From the IMG/VR virus record IMGVR_UViG_3300010885_000968, positions 1 to 23,358 of that record: a stretch of 23,358 bases of DNA. One strand, given 5' to 3'. This document shows positions 1-6,455 of this stretch, piece after piece. The notes under the pieces are model-generated. The model was not told the origin of the DNA and ran no database searches. It saw only the letters and a list, made by a program, of their open reading frames with translations. Source of the DNA: a virus. The number at the start of each line of letters is the position of its first letter. Position 1 is the first letter of the stretch. The position numbers and the translations under genes are program-made.

Positions 1-216
1 GAACGGGCGTTGCGCGATGCAAACCTGTCTAAAAAGGATGCGGTCACAGCCGCATCTATCTTCAAGAAAGTAATGGAACAGCGTGAAGCCCCTGCACCTA
101 TTGAAAATGCGCCCCAACTGAGCGACTCAGATGTGGAAGTGACCGAAAGCGAGATTCTTAAAGCCTTAAATGAGCGCGAGATTCTTAAACAACTTAATTC
201 CCGATTGAAAGGTTAA
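1..216 (+). CDS. Prohead protease, C-terminal fragment (5' end outside window)
   Basis: The frame is open from base 1 to the TAA at 214-216, so the gene starts upstream; the TTG at 10 is not needed as a start. The visible part is about 71 residues, rich in Ala, Glu and Lys. The early segment ALRDANLSKKDAV resembles the conserved tail of HK97-type (U35) prohead serine proteases, which often end in an 'LRDAG(L/F)S' segment followed by a variable charged tail. Its place directly before a capsid gene (2-base gap) is the canonical position for the protease, which would cut the capsid delta domain during maturation. The catalytic domain lies outside the window, so the call rests on this segment and gene order. 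A scaffold protein is the main alternative. Confidence 0.62.
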   Translation, partial: ERALRDANLSKKDAVTAASIFKKVMEQREAPAPIENAPQLSDSDVEVTESEILKALNEREILKQLNSRLKG

Positions 217-218
217 TC

Positions 219-1559
219 ATGTCAAAAGAAATTATTGAAAAACTTGACGCAATTGAAGCAACCAATGTTGCCAAGATTGAAGAAGTTACTGCTCAGACTC
301 AAGCTGCTGTTGAAGCCGCTAAAGCTGAATTTGCTGAAAAAGTGTCTGCATTGGAAGCCAAAGTAGCATCTGTGCAAGCTCCTGCAATTATCAAGATTGC
401 TAAAACTGTTCGCAGCGATGTGAACCGTTCTGTTAAAGAGCAATTGTCTGAATTCTACAAAGGTAATAACCGTGTAGAAAAAGAACTCAAGATGTTTGCT
501 GACGAAAGCCAGCACGATGCATATCTGAAAGAAGCATCTGCCCTTACCGCTGGCGGTGATGGCAAAGGTGGTCGTACAGCTTATGACCCTACTTTTGTTG
601 CATTGCGTTTGGCTAACCCACTGCGCGGTTTGACACGCACTGTTGCTACCGATGGTTCTAGCTATCAATTCCGTGTCAAAACTGGCAATGCTGGTGCTGC
701 ATGGGGTTATGGCATCCAAAACAACGGTACGCCAACAACTGAAGACACAACAATTTGGCAATTGGTTTTGCAAGACTTGAACGTCCAGTTTCCAATCCGT
801 ACTGCGGCATTGGATGACATTGACGGTCTGGAAGCAAACGTGGTTGACGATATGTTGGTTGAATTTGCACAAGCAGAAGCCTTGTCTATGATTCAAAACA
901 ACGACCAAGGCGCTACCAGCTTGCCATACGGCGGTTCTAACGGCTTGCGCGGTCTTGATCAGTACGCAGGTGCTAACAGCACTTACGCTGGCGGTACAAG
1001 CTCTGTAGCAGCATTTGGTACTTCTGGTACTGGTTCCACAAGCGGTTTGCACAGCTTGGCTACCTATGACCAGTTGACATCTAACGCTAACACCGTGGGC
1101 GCTAACTCTATTGTTTACAAAGACGTTATCAACCTGATCTACGCATTGCCACAACAATATTGGACACCTAACACCAAGTTTATGGTTAGCCCAATCTTGG
1201 CACAAGCAATCCGTGGTCTGCAAGATACTAACGGTCGTCCAATTTTCAACTCTGTTGAATCTTTGAACCCCGATGGCATCATTGGTCAGATGTTGGGCTT
1301 TGGCGTTGTGATGAACAAGTATTTGGATACTCCATCGCAAACTTCTACTGGCTCTGCTGGCACTAACAGCTTGTACCCAATGTACTTTGCTGATTGGTCA
1401 CGTTTCCACACTACCATTGACCGTTTGAACATGGTTATGCGCCGCTACGACCAGACATTGCCAGGCTACATTACCTTCTTTGGTGAGAAGCGTTTGGCTA
1501 CATCTGTGCGTGACCCTAACGCTGGTGTGCGTTATCGCTCCACTGGCACAGCGACCTAA
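219..1559 (+). CDS. Major capsid protein, HK97 fold, with N-terminal delta-like region
   Basis: A 446-residue protein, a usual size for an HK97-type capsid precursor. Residues about 1-100 are Ala/Glu/Lys-rich and predicted helical, like the delta domain that acts as an internal scaffold and is removed by the prohead protease. The shell domain begins near residue 106 (ASALTAGGDGKGGRT) and contains blocks typical of the family: ALRLANPLRGL, QFPIRTAALDD and, near the end, LPGYITFFGEKR followed by VRDPNAGVRYR. The ATG at 219 is preceded by GAAAGG about 6 bases upstream. A strong hairpin terminator follows immediately after the gene, as expected for the most highly expressed gene of the virion. 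A closely related paralogue follows at 1626. The fold and role are near certain; cleavage at about residue 100 is inferred. Confidence 0.93.
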   Translation: MSKEIIEKLDAIEATNVAKIEEVTAQTQAAVEAAKAEFAEKVSALEAKVASVQAPAIIKIAKTVRSDVNRSVKEQLSEFYKGNNRVEKELKMFADESQHDAYLKEASALTAGGDGKGGRTAYDPTFVALRLANPLRGLTRTVATDGSSYQFRVKTGNAGAAWGYGIQNNGTPTTEDTTIWQLVLQDLNVQFPIRTAALDDIDGLEANVVDDMLVEFAQAEALSMIQNNDQGATSLPYGGSNGLRGLDQYAGANSTYAGGTSSVAAFGTSGTGSTSGLHSLATYDQLTSNANTVGANSIVYKDVINLIYALPQQYWTPNTKFMVSPILAQAIRGLQDTNGRPIFNSVESLNPDGIIGQMLGFGVVMNKYLDTPSQTSTGSAGTNSLYPMYFADWSRFHTTIDRLNMVMRRYDQTLPGYITFFGEKRLATSVRDPNAGVRYRSTGTAT

Positions 1560-1570
1560 TCGTTGCCAAT

Positions 1571-1600
1571 TGGGTGGGGGGTTCGCCTCCCACCTTTTTC
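1571..1600 (+). terminator. Rho-independent terminator with UUCG tetraloop between the two capsid genes
   Basis: Bases 1573-1581 (GGTGGGGGG) pair with 1586-1594 (CCTCCCACC) to give a 9-bp stem with one G-U pair, closed by a TTCG tetraloop at 1582-1585 and followed at once by TTTTTC at 1595-1600. UUCG loops are exceptionally stable. A T-tract directly after a GC-rich stem is the classic intrinsic terminator. It lies 12 bases after the capsid stop codon and upstream of co-directional essential head genes, so it is probably leaky, or a promoter I cannot identify lies beyond it. Confidence 0.9.
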
Positions 1601-1625
1601 TTGCAACTTAATTTGGATATATAAA

Positions 1626-2654
1626 ATGACCATCACCGAAAAAATCCTCACAGGCATTAAGCAAACACTAGAGACAGGCGATCAAGTCAAAATTGACTTA
1701 CGTGAAGCGTCTGCAATCACAGGCTCTGGTTATGGGGTTGGTGGTCGCACTTATTTTGATGATGCATTTGCGGCTTTACGCTTTGCAAACCCAATTCGCC
1801 AAGTTGCACGAGTAATTCCTGCATCTGGCTCTGCGGTTCAGTTTGTAGCTAAGACGGGTAATGCCGCTAGTTCTACTAACCCTTGGACATACACATTTAC
1901 GCCTAACACTGGCTCACCAGACACTGACACAAGCATTTGGCAATTGCCAACTCGCGTGATCACGGCTCAATTGCCAATCCGATCAGCGGTTATGTCTGAT
2001 GTGAACTATTTGAACGAAACAATCGTAGAAGATTTGGCTATGGAATTTGCGTCTATTGAAGGCGCTTCTATGGTCTTAAACAACGATCAGGCTGGTTCTA
2101 CAACAACCACAACAGGCGGCACAAACGGCTTGCGTGGCTTAAATTCCTACACAAGCGCATCGGCTTCTGCTTATGGCACAAGCGGCAACGCAATTACAAA
2201 CGGCATACATTCAATTGCTACAGTAACGCAAGGTGCGGCGGCAATTAGTTATTCAGACATTACTGACATGGCGCGTTTGTTCCCGCCACAGTACTGGAAT
2301 TCTCCAAATGCGGCTTGGATGATGCATCCACAAACAATTCACAACTTGCGTAACCTTGGCGGCGCTGCTGTCATTAAGCAATTTGCTGAAGTTGGCGATG
2401 GCGATGGCGGCGCAGTTACGCACATTTTTGGATTCCCTGTTATTCCTAACTCCAACATGAGTTTGGTAGGTGCAGGTAACTTCAGCATTTACTTGGCTGA
2501 TTGGTCACGTTTTATGACGATTGCAGATGTTGAGGAAATGACCATTCAAGCAATGGAACAAACAACACCTGGCTTTATTACTCTATATGCTGAAAAGCGT
2601 TTAGTTTCAACTGTTCGTGACCCGTTTGCTGGCATTCGTTTAGTTGGGGTTTAA
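1626..2654 (+). CDS. Second HK97-fold capsid paralogue lacking the delta region
   Basis: I choose the ATG at 1626 (342 residues), because upstream in-frame codons back to a TTG at 1563 run through the terminator hairpin. The protein matches the upstream capsid along the whole shell domain: REASAIT (26-32) aligns with KEASALT (104-110), then ALRFANPIRQ with ALRLANPLRG, QLPIRSAV with QFPIRTAA, LNNDQ with IQNNDQ, GGTNGLRGL with GGSNGLRGL, YLADWSRF with YFADWSRF, and PGFITLYAEKR with PGYITFFGEKR. The offset is 78 residues, exactly the missing N-terminal delta-like region. It is therefore a diverged capsid paralogue that carries no scaffold of its own. It may be a minor shell component or vertex variant, a co-assembled partner, or a relic under weak selection. 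The frame is intact over its whole length and conserved motifs are kept, which argues against decay. Confidence 0.88.
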   Translation: MTITEKILTGIKQTLETGDQVKIDLREASAITGSGYGVGGRTYFDDAFAALRFANPIRQVARVIPASGSAVQFVAKTGNAASSTNPWTYTFTPNTGSPDTDTSIWQLPTRVITAQLPIRSAVMSDVNYLNETIVEDLAMEFASIEGASMVLNNDQAGSTTTTTGGTNGLRGLNSYTSASASAYGTSGNAITNGIHSIATVTQGAAAISYSDITDMARLFPPQYWNSPNAAWMMHPQTIHNLRNLGGAAVIKQFAEVGDGDGGAVTHIFGFPVIPNSNMSLVGAGNFSIYLADWSRFMTIADVEEMTIQAMEQTTPGFITLYAEKRLVSTVRDPFAGIRLVGV

Positions 2655-2656
2655 TC

Positions 2657-3325
2657 ATGCCCGTTGACGCAACTGGCTATTTAAACTACGGAGCGCCTAC
2701 GCGCAATCCGTTTAATTACGCAAAGTTTGAACAAATTTCGCGTGATTCTTCTACGCCTTGGCTGACAATGGCAGAGATAACTAATCAGTTAAACCTGTTT
2801 GACGATACAAGCCAAGACGATTACCTTTATGGGCTTGAATTGGCAACAAGACAAGCTATTGAGGATTATCTTGGGCTGTCTATATTCCCTACGTCTTATC
2901 GCGTATGGTACAACGCTGCCAGTTTGTATGGCGTTCCATTAACTTTGGATTTGCCAGAAGTTAGTCAAAACTTTTACTCAACGCAATCAGGCGTTACGAT
3001 TAATGCGGTTAAATATTGGACGCAAGCGACAATTCCTGTGTTGACAACGGTTTCTGCAAGCACTTACTATTACGACCCATCGGGTAATAAAGTAGTGTTG
3101 CAAACCTTGCCCACAGATTTAAATTCAAGCATGACTAGCCCTGTGTTTTGCGAATACACAACGGCTGCCAACCCAATCTCCAACTATCCTGTAATCAAAC
3201 AAGCGGCATTGTTGTTGTTGACTCATTTATACAACAACCGAAGTGAGACAACAGACAATCAGCTAAAGAGCATTCCTTTTGGCGTGGCTACTTTGCTTCG
3301 TCCGTACAAACCCCTCGTAATGTGA
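2657..3325 (+). CDS. Head-tail connector (adaptor) protein, HK97 gp6 / phiE125 gp8-like
   Basis: A 222-residue protein right after the capsid genes, the usual position for the adaptor that docks under the portal ring. The N-terminal half carries the helical pattern of the family (LTMAEITNQLNLFDD, then YLYGLELATRQAIEDYLG). The C-terminus has the characteristic helix and tail AALLLLTHLYNNR ending in IPFGVATLLRPYK, which matches the 'hW-Y-NRe...P-gv-aLL.pyR' pattern of phiE125 gp8-type connectors. The middle is beta-rich. The ATG at 2657 follows the previous TAA by 2 bases. Family membership is well supported by the C-terminal motif and gene order. Confidence 0.82.
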   Translation: MPVDATGYLNYGAPTRNPFNYAKFEQISRDSSTPWLTMAEITNQLNLFDDTSQDDYLYGLELATRQAIEDYLGLSIFPTSYRVWYNAASLYGVPLTLDLPEVSQNFYSTQSGVTINAVKYWTQATIPVLTTVSASTYYYDPSGNKVVLQTLPTDLNSSMTSPVFCEYTTAANPISNYPVIKQAALLLLTHLYNNRSETTDNQLKSIPFGVATLLRPYKPLVM

Positions 3326-3335
3326 GGCAATGTAA

Positions 3336-3680
3336 ATGGCAATCGCACGCTTTGAAAATATCACAATAAACAACTTGACCTTTGGGAAAAGTGCGTTTGG
3401 TGAGCAAAGCACAACGCAGACTTTGTGGTTTGCTACGCGAGCGCGTGTTCAATCTGTGGCTAACAGCGTAAAGATTTCAGATAAATATCGTGTTTATTCC
3501 GACATTGTTAACTTCACTTTGAACTACACGCCTAATACAAAACAAATGATTGATAATCAAAACCTGTATTCAATCAATTGGCGTGGGTTTGATTGGCGTA
3601 TTGATAATGTGCGTGAATCAGATGACCGAATGACGGTAATGATTCTTTGCGTTCGCAACGACCCTGTGGTGGCTGTTTAA
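3336..3680 (+). CDS. Head closure (head-tail joining) protein
   Basis: A 114-residue beta-rich protein between the connector and the tail terminator, the place of SPP1 gp16 / HK97 gp7-type head closure proteins. The pattern of an N-terminal short strand, a modification of a flexible loop (GEQSTTQTLWFATRARVQ), then YSDIVNFTLNYTP and a final WRGFDWRIDNVRESDDRMT block is typical of the phage head-tail joining family, whose C-terminal half ends in 'y.I..v.e.drr...i.c'. GAGG at 3324-3327 can serve as ribosome-binding site. The TAA overlaps the next ATG by one base (TAATG at 3678-3682), suggesting translational coupling. Confidence 0.75.
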   Translation: MAIARFENITINNLTFGKSAFGEQSTTQTLWFATRARVQSVANSVKISDKYRVYSDIVNFTLNYTPNTKQMIDNQNLYSINWRGFDWRIDNVRESDDRMTVMILCVRNDPVVAV

Positions 3681-4096
3681 TGGCACAAATGAACCCTGTT
3701 CAGTACGGCAAGGCAATTCAGTACCAACTGGAACAAATTGTCACGCCTGTGCCTGTTTATGCGGCTTTTAACCGCAATTTTGCAACGCAGCCTAAATTCA
3801 TTACTTGGATGCTTCGCAATGTCCACCAACCCGTTTACACGGGTACATATCAATCTGTAAAAGGTATTGATACGCCAGTATTCCAGATTTCAATATTTAC
3901 GCAAGCGATTGAAGACGGATTTACAATTTCAAATTCAATACTACAATCATTGCATGGATATAGCGGCTTATTTGGAGGCGCTGTAAACGGGTTCTACATT
4001 GCCAAAGCAGATGTGCAATGGCTTTATAATTCATACGACAACACAGACAAATTGGCGCAGATTTTTCTGGATTGCACAATTGACGTACCAACATAA
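3680..4096 (+). CDS. Tail terminator / tail completion protein (DUF3168-like)
   Basis: I start this gene at the ATG at 3680, which shares a base with the upstream TAA; the longer in-frame start at 3647 would sit inside the previous gene. The 138-residue product opens with a helix (YGKAIQYQLEQIV), then PVYAAF, a central strand TPVFQISIFTQ, a helix with ISNSILQSLHGY, and closing strands with a Trp/Tyr-rich turn. This order matches the gpU/DUF3168-type tail terminators that cap the tail tube and bind the head. Position after head closure and before the tail tube supports it. The exact subfamily is inferred. Confidence 0.7.
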   Translation: MAQMNPVQYGKAIQYQLEQIVTPVPVYAAFNRNFATQPKFITWMLRNVHQPVYTGTYQSVKGIDTPVFQISIFTQAIEDGFTISNSILQSLHGYSGLFGGAVNGFYIAKADVQWLYNSYDNTDKLAQIFLDCTIDVPT

Positions 4097-4131
4097 GATA
4101 ATCTCACAACTTTTTTTGAAGGAAAATCAAA

Positions 4132-4626
4132 ATGGCATTGCCTACCAAAATCTTACCTGGCTTTTTAGCCACGCTATACGCTCAACCGTCAACGACTCCA
4201 ACGCCTTTGACTGTGGCTAACCTTTCTGTTTACGCAAGCGTAAGCGCATTGGCTGTATCTGGCAACTTAGTGCCTGTGGAAGCTATCCCTGCATTTGGTC
4301 AAGATGATGCTGTTGCGTCTTTTGCTGTTGCTGGTGCGCGTCAGTCTGACAAAATCCCAACACAGTCAGCCCCCACAAGCATGACAATTACTGCGGCTTG
4401 GAACCCAAGCGACACAGTTCTTTTGTTGTTGCGCGGCGATGCTTACAACGGCACTATTGATCGCACTTTTGTGATTTCTGCTACCGATGGCACAGGCATT
4501 GTGAACTACGCTTTTAACGGTCGCGTGAGCCAGTGGCAAATTGATAGTCAGCCAGGTGCAGAAGCCAAGGCGACATTTACAATTCATCCTCGCGGCAACC
4601 AGTACGGTTGGACTGCAAGCACCTAA
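4132..4626 (+). CDS. Major tail tube protein
   Basis: A 164-residue beta-rich protein with a good ribosome-binding site (GAAGGA, 4118-4123) and the only sizeable gap in this part of the cluster in front of it, consistent with high expression. Features typical of tube subunits are the N-terminal arm (LPTKILPGFLATLYAQ), the phrase SAPTSMTITAAWNPSD followed by a long strand, and the closing DSQPGAEAKATFTIHPRG strand. Size and position between the tail terminator and the chaperone/tape-measure genes fit. The protein would polymerise as hexameric rings around the tape measure. Confidence 0.8.
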   Translation: MALPTKILPGFLATLYAQPSTTPTPLTVANLSVYASVSALAVSGNLVPVEAIPAFGQDDAVASFAVAGARQSDKIPTQSAPTSMTITAAWNPSDTVLLLLRGDAYNGTIDRTFVISATDGTGIVNYAFNGRVSQWQIDSQPGAEAKATFTIHPRGNQYGWTAST

Positions 4627-4627
4627 G

Positions 4628-4831
4628 ATGAGCGCCCTAAAAGAAGTGCTGGCAGAGATGACTAGCAGCTACGTCAGCCTTGATGTTTTGGCCCGCAGCC
4701 AGAATGTCAGCGCTGATGATGTGGCAAAAGCAATTGCCAAGGCAGACCCAGATTCTGCTGAGATGGTTGCTTTGCAGGCATTGGCTAAGTGGAATCCTGT
4801 GCAGGAAGAAGCCCCTAAAGATGCAGATTAA
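4628..4831 (+). CDS. Small hypothetical phage protein, tail region
   Basis: A 67-residue frame starting at the ATG at 4628, one base after the tube gene's stop. The product is largely helical and acidic, with VLAEMTSSYVSLDVLARSQ, an ADDVAKAIAKAD segment and an acidic, Pro-containing C-terminus. I do not recognise the family. It lies where many siphophages keep a small tail assembly factor, but the real frameshifted chaperone pair is found at 5617. It overlaps the next gene by 11 bases in a different frame. Confidence 0.6.
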   Translation: MSALKEVLAEMTSSYVSLDVLARSQNVSADDVAKAIAKADPDSAEMVALQALAKWNPVQEEAPKDAD

Positions 4832-5045
4832 AGACTCAAACGATTTGCTTGGATTCCTTGTCAACCAAGCGGAAACGGGAAACAAGCAATGGTTTGGGTT
4901 CTTGCAACAAAAGATTATTGGCATTACATTGGCGCACCAGATCGCTGCCAATCATGCCGATAAGCTAACGCCAGAGCAAGTGGTGGATTACGTCATTGAT
5001 TTAAACAACGAAATATTTAATCGTCTTATCAGCAAAAAATCATGA
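4821..5045 (+). CDS. Small hypothetical phage protein, tail region
   Basis: A 74-residue frame starting at the ATG at 4821, within the last codons of the previous gene; the longer in-frame extension back to 4680 would overlap that gene fully and is rejected. The product contains mostly helices (DLLGFLVNQAETGN, QQKIIGITLAHQIAANHAD, EQVVDYVIDLNNEIFNRLI), with no membrane segment. The family is not recognised. The stop overlaps the next ATG as ATGA at 5042-5045, so this gene and its neighbours probably share one translated unit. Confidence 0.6.
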   Translation: MQIKDSNDLLGFLVNQAETGNKQWFGFLQQKIIGITLAHQIAANHADKLTPEQVVDYVIDLNNEIFNRLISKKS

Positions 5046-5605
5046 CAGCCACAAAAGTTGAAGTAACTGGACTAAGCGATGCTTTGGCAGTCTTTGACGA
5101 ACTTGCAGACGAAATCGGCGACAAAAAAGCTACAAGCAAAATTTTAGTGCCAGCAGCGCGTGAGGCTATGCGCCCTGTTTTACAGTCAGCTAGACTGTTG
5201 GCCCCTAAAGATACTGGCGACCTATCTAGAACGCTTCAGATTGAGGCTAGAAGGCCCAATAAGCGCGACCAGAGGTCTAAGTACGCCAGCCCAACAGATA
5301 CGGTTATTTCTTTGGTAACGACAAAGGCTTTTCCTAAAAAGAAACGCAAAGAGTTTTACGAAGAAAACAAAGCCTTGTATGCTTCTAACACAAAAGCCTA
5401 TAAAAAGAAGTTCAAAGAATATGCGCTATCTATTGGTTTCCCTTATGACGCAAGGGCGATAGCGCAGGAGTTTGGGTCTGCTCATAACGGAGCGCACCCA
5501 TTCATGAGGCCAGCGTTGGAATCAAACTCTACTGCGGTGGCAAACAAACTTGGTGAGATAATCGGCAGACGCTGTGAGGAATTCAGAGCGAAAAACATGA
5601 AATAA
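5042..5605 (+). CDS. HK97 gp10-like tail component
   Basis: A 187-residue protein. The N-terminus (VEVTGLSDALAVFDEL) and the segment RLLAPKDTGDLSRTLQI match the 'a.k.TG.L..si' core of the HK97 gp10 family. The C-terminal part IAQEFGSAHNGAHPFMRPAL is the hallmark 'E.Gt....a.PFmrPAl' motif. Between them lies an unusually Lys-rich stretch (about residues 98-130, KKKRK and KAYKKKFKEY) that lengthens it beyond the family's usual 130-150 residues. Family members are neck/tail completion proteins usually found before the tube gene; here it lies after it. Confidence 0.8.
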   Translation: MTATKVEVTGLSDALAVFDELADEIGDKKATSKILVPAAREAMRPVLQSARLLAPKDTGDLSRTLQIEARRPNKRDQRSKYASPTDTVISLVTTKAFPKKKRKEFYEENKALYASNTKAYKKKFKEYALSIGFPYDARAIAQEFGSAHNGAHPFMRPALESNSTAVANKLGEIIGRRCEEFRAKNMK

Positions 5606-5616
5606 CAGGAAAAAAC

Positions 5617-6099
5617 ATGACAAAACTATCGACACTTCTTGGAAGTAAGTATCAAAGCAAACGTAAAAATTTATTTGTACGCCAATTTGAATTGGGTGGC
5701 CATACCTTTAAGGTAAGAGTGCCAACGGTGTCTGAATCAGATGCAATGTATGAGCGCATCCAAAGCCCAGCAGAGGCGGCAATTGAGCAAGTTTATGCAG
5801 AAATTGCCAAACCGCTTGAGCAATTTAAAGGTCAAGAAACTCAAGATTTTAAGTTTTTAGAAAACGACATTCTGGTCAATGGTCGTTCTTTGCGCGAGAC
5901 TGCGCGGCTTAAATTAACTACACAAAACCGCATTACTGAGTTTGTAAAACTGTTAATTCCAGAAGCAGAAAACGATTCATTAAGTGATTTGACCTACAAA
6001 GAAATTGAAGAAGAATTCCCTATGTCGGTGCAGATTGCGCTGTTAGAAAAGATTGCCGAAGCTATCAGCCCAAGCTATAAGGAATCGCGGGGAAACTGA
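5617..6099 (+). CDS. Tail assembly chaperone, upstream product (lambda gpG analogue)
   Basis: A 160-residue protein with a Shine-Dalgarno-like CAGGA about 7 bases before the ATG. It opens with a beta-hairpin (RKNLFVRQFELGGHTFKVRVP) followed by helices, like gpG-type chaperones that bind tape measure protein and recruit tube subunits. The TGA at 6097-6099 directly follows a slippery heptamer, so a minority of ribosomes would shift -1 and make a longer product. Position just upstream of the tape measure is canonical. Function is assigned by order plus the frameshift rather than by strong residue motifs. Confidence 0.8.
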   Translation: MTKLSTLLGSKYQSKRKNLFVRQFELGGHTFKVRVPTVSESDAMYERIQSPAEAAIEQVYAEIAKPLEQFKGQETQDFKFLENDILVNGRSLRETARLKLTTQNRITEFVKLLIPEAENDSLSDLTYKEIEEEFPMSVQIALLEKIAEAISPSYKESRGN

Positions 6100-6147
6100 T
6101 TGGCTCATTGAGGAAACAAGTCGAAATTGCGATGATCTTCAATGGGC
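6090..6147 (+). promoter_or_regulatory. Programmed -1 ribosomal frameshift signal (GGGAAAC plus 12-bp stem)
   Basis: Bases 6090-6096 read G GGA AAC in the upstream frame, an X XXY YYZ slippery heptamer. The zero-frame stop TGA follows at 6097. After a 6-base spacer, 6103-6114 (GCTCATTGAGGA) pairs with 6136-6147 (TCTTCAATGGGC): 12 continuous pairs with two G-U, around a 21-base loop. That loop holds a further TCG (6121-6123)/CGA (6130-6132) mini-stem. The spacing and element order are those of known -1 frameshift sites, and the -1 frame is open from 6081 to 6452. Confidence 0.93.
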
Positions 6148-6455
6148 ATACACATGACACTTTGGCAGATATAGATGATGTAACTATGTCGCAATTACAA
6201 ACCATGTATGCAGATGGCATGGTTGGAAATAATGGGGTTTTAGAAGTGCTTGGAACGCTTACCGCTGGCGTGTTTAATTACATGAGAACGGCAAATTCTA
6301 GCCCTTATAAACTAGCCAACATTTTAGGTAATGCGTATGATTACATCTATCCACCATTGACAGAGCAAGACAAAAAACAAGCTGTGAATAATAGTTTGCT
6401 TGCTTTTATGACACAAGCGCCAGGCTTCCAACAAGATAGGTTTAAACATGGCTAA
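6096..6455 (+). CDS. Frameshift extension of tail chaperone (lambda T part of gpGT)
   Basis: This is the -1 frame reached after slippage on GGGAAAC: reading resumes with CTG at 6096 and runs 119 codons to the stop at 6453-6455. The fused product would be 160 + 119 = 279 residues. In this frame the nearest upstream stop is a TAA at 6078 and there is no good independent start (a TTG at 6108 lies in the stem arm), which supports expression by frameshift only. The extension is mostly helical, with IDDVTMSQLQTMYADG and a Tyr/Pro-rich YDYIYPPLTEQDKK. It overlaps the tape measure start by 8 bases. In lambda the T extension binds tube protein while G binds the tape measure. Confidence 0.88.
   Translation: MIGSLRKQVEIAMIFNGHTHDTLADIDDVTMSQLQTMYADGMVGNNGVLEVLGTLTAGVFNYMRTANSSPYKLANILGNAYDYIYPPLTEQDKKQAVNNSLLAFMTQAPGFQQDRFKHG

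Noticed and set aside
222-1340. A 372-codon open frame on the minus strand opposite the capsid gene
   Set aside because: It is in register with a strongly codon-biased capsid gene, gives a Cys/Phe-rich product without recognisable domains, and has no start signal. It is a codon-bias shadow.
1601-1623. TTGCAA ... TATATA as a promoter for the second capsid gene
   Set aside because: The spacing is 11 bases and the -35 match is poor, so I cannot support a promoter here.
1563-1625. N-terminal extension of the second capsid protein from a TTG at 1563
   Set aside because: The 21 extra codons would translate the terminator hairpin and have no counterpart in the paralogue.
4080-4102. TTGACG ... GATAAT as a sigma70 promoter before the tail tube gene
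   Set aside because: The spacer is only 11 bases, far from 16-18. It is kept only as part of the shared 9-mer observation.
6108-6455. The downstream chaperone frame as an independent gene from the TTG at 6108
   Set aside because: There is no ribosome-binding site, the TTG sits in the frameshift stem, and the frame is reached perfectly by -1 slippage at 6090-6096.
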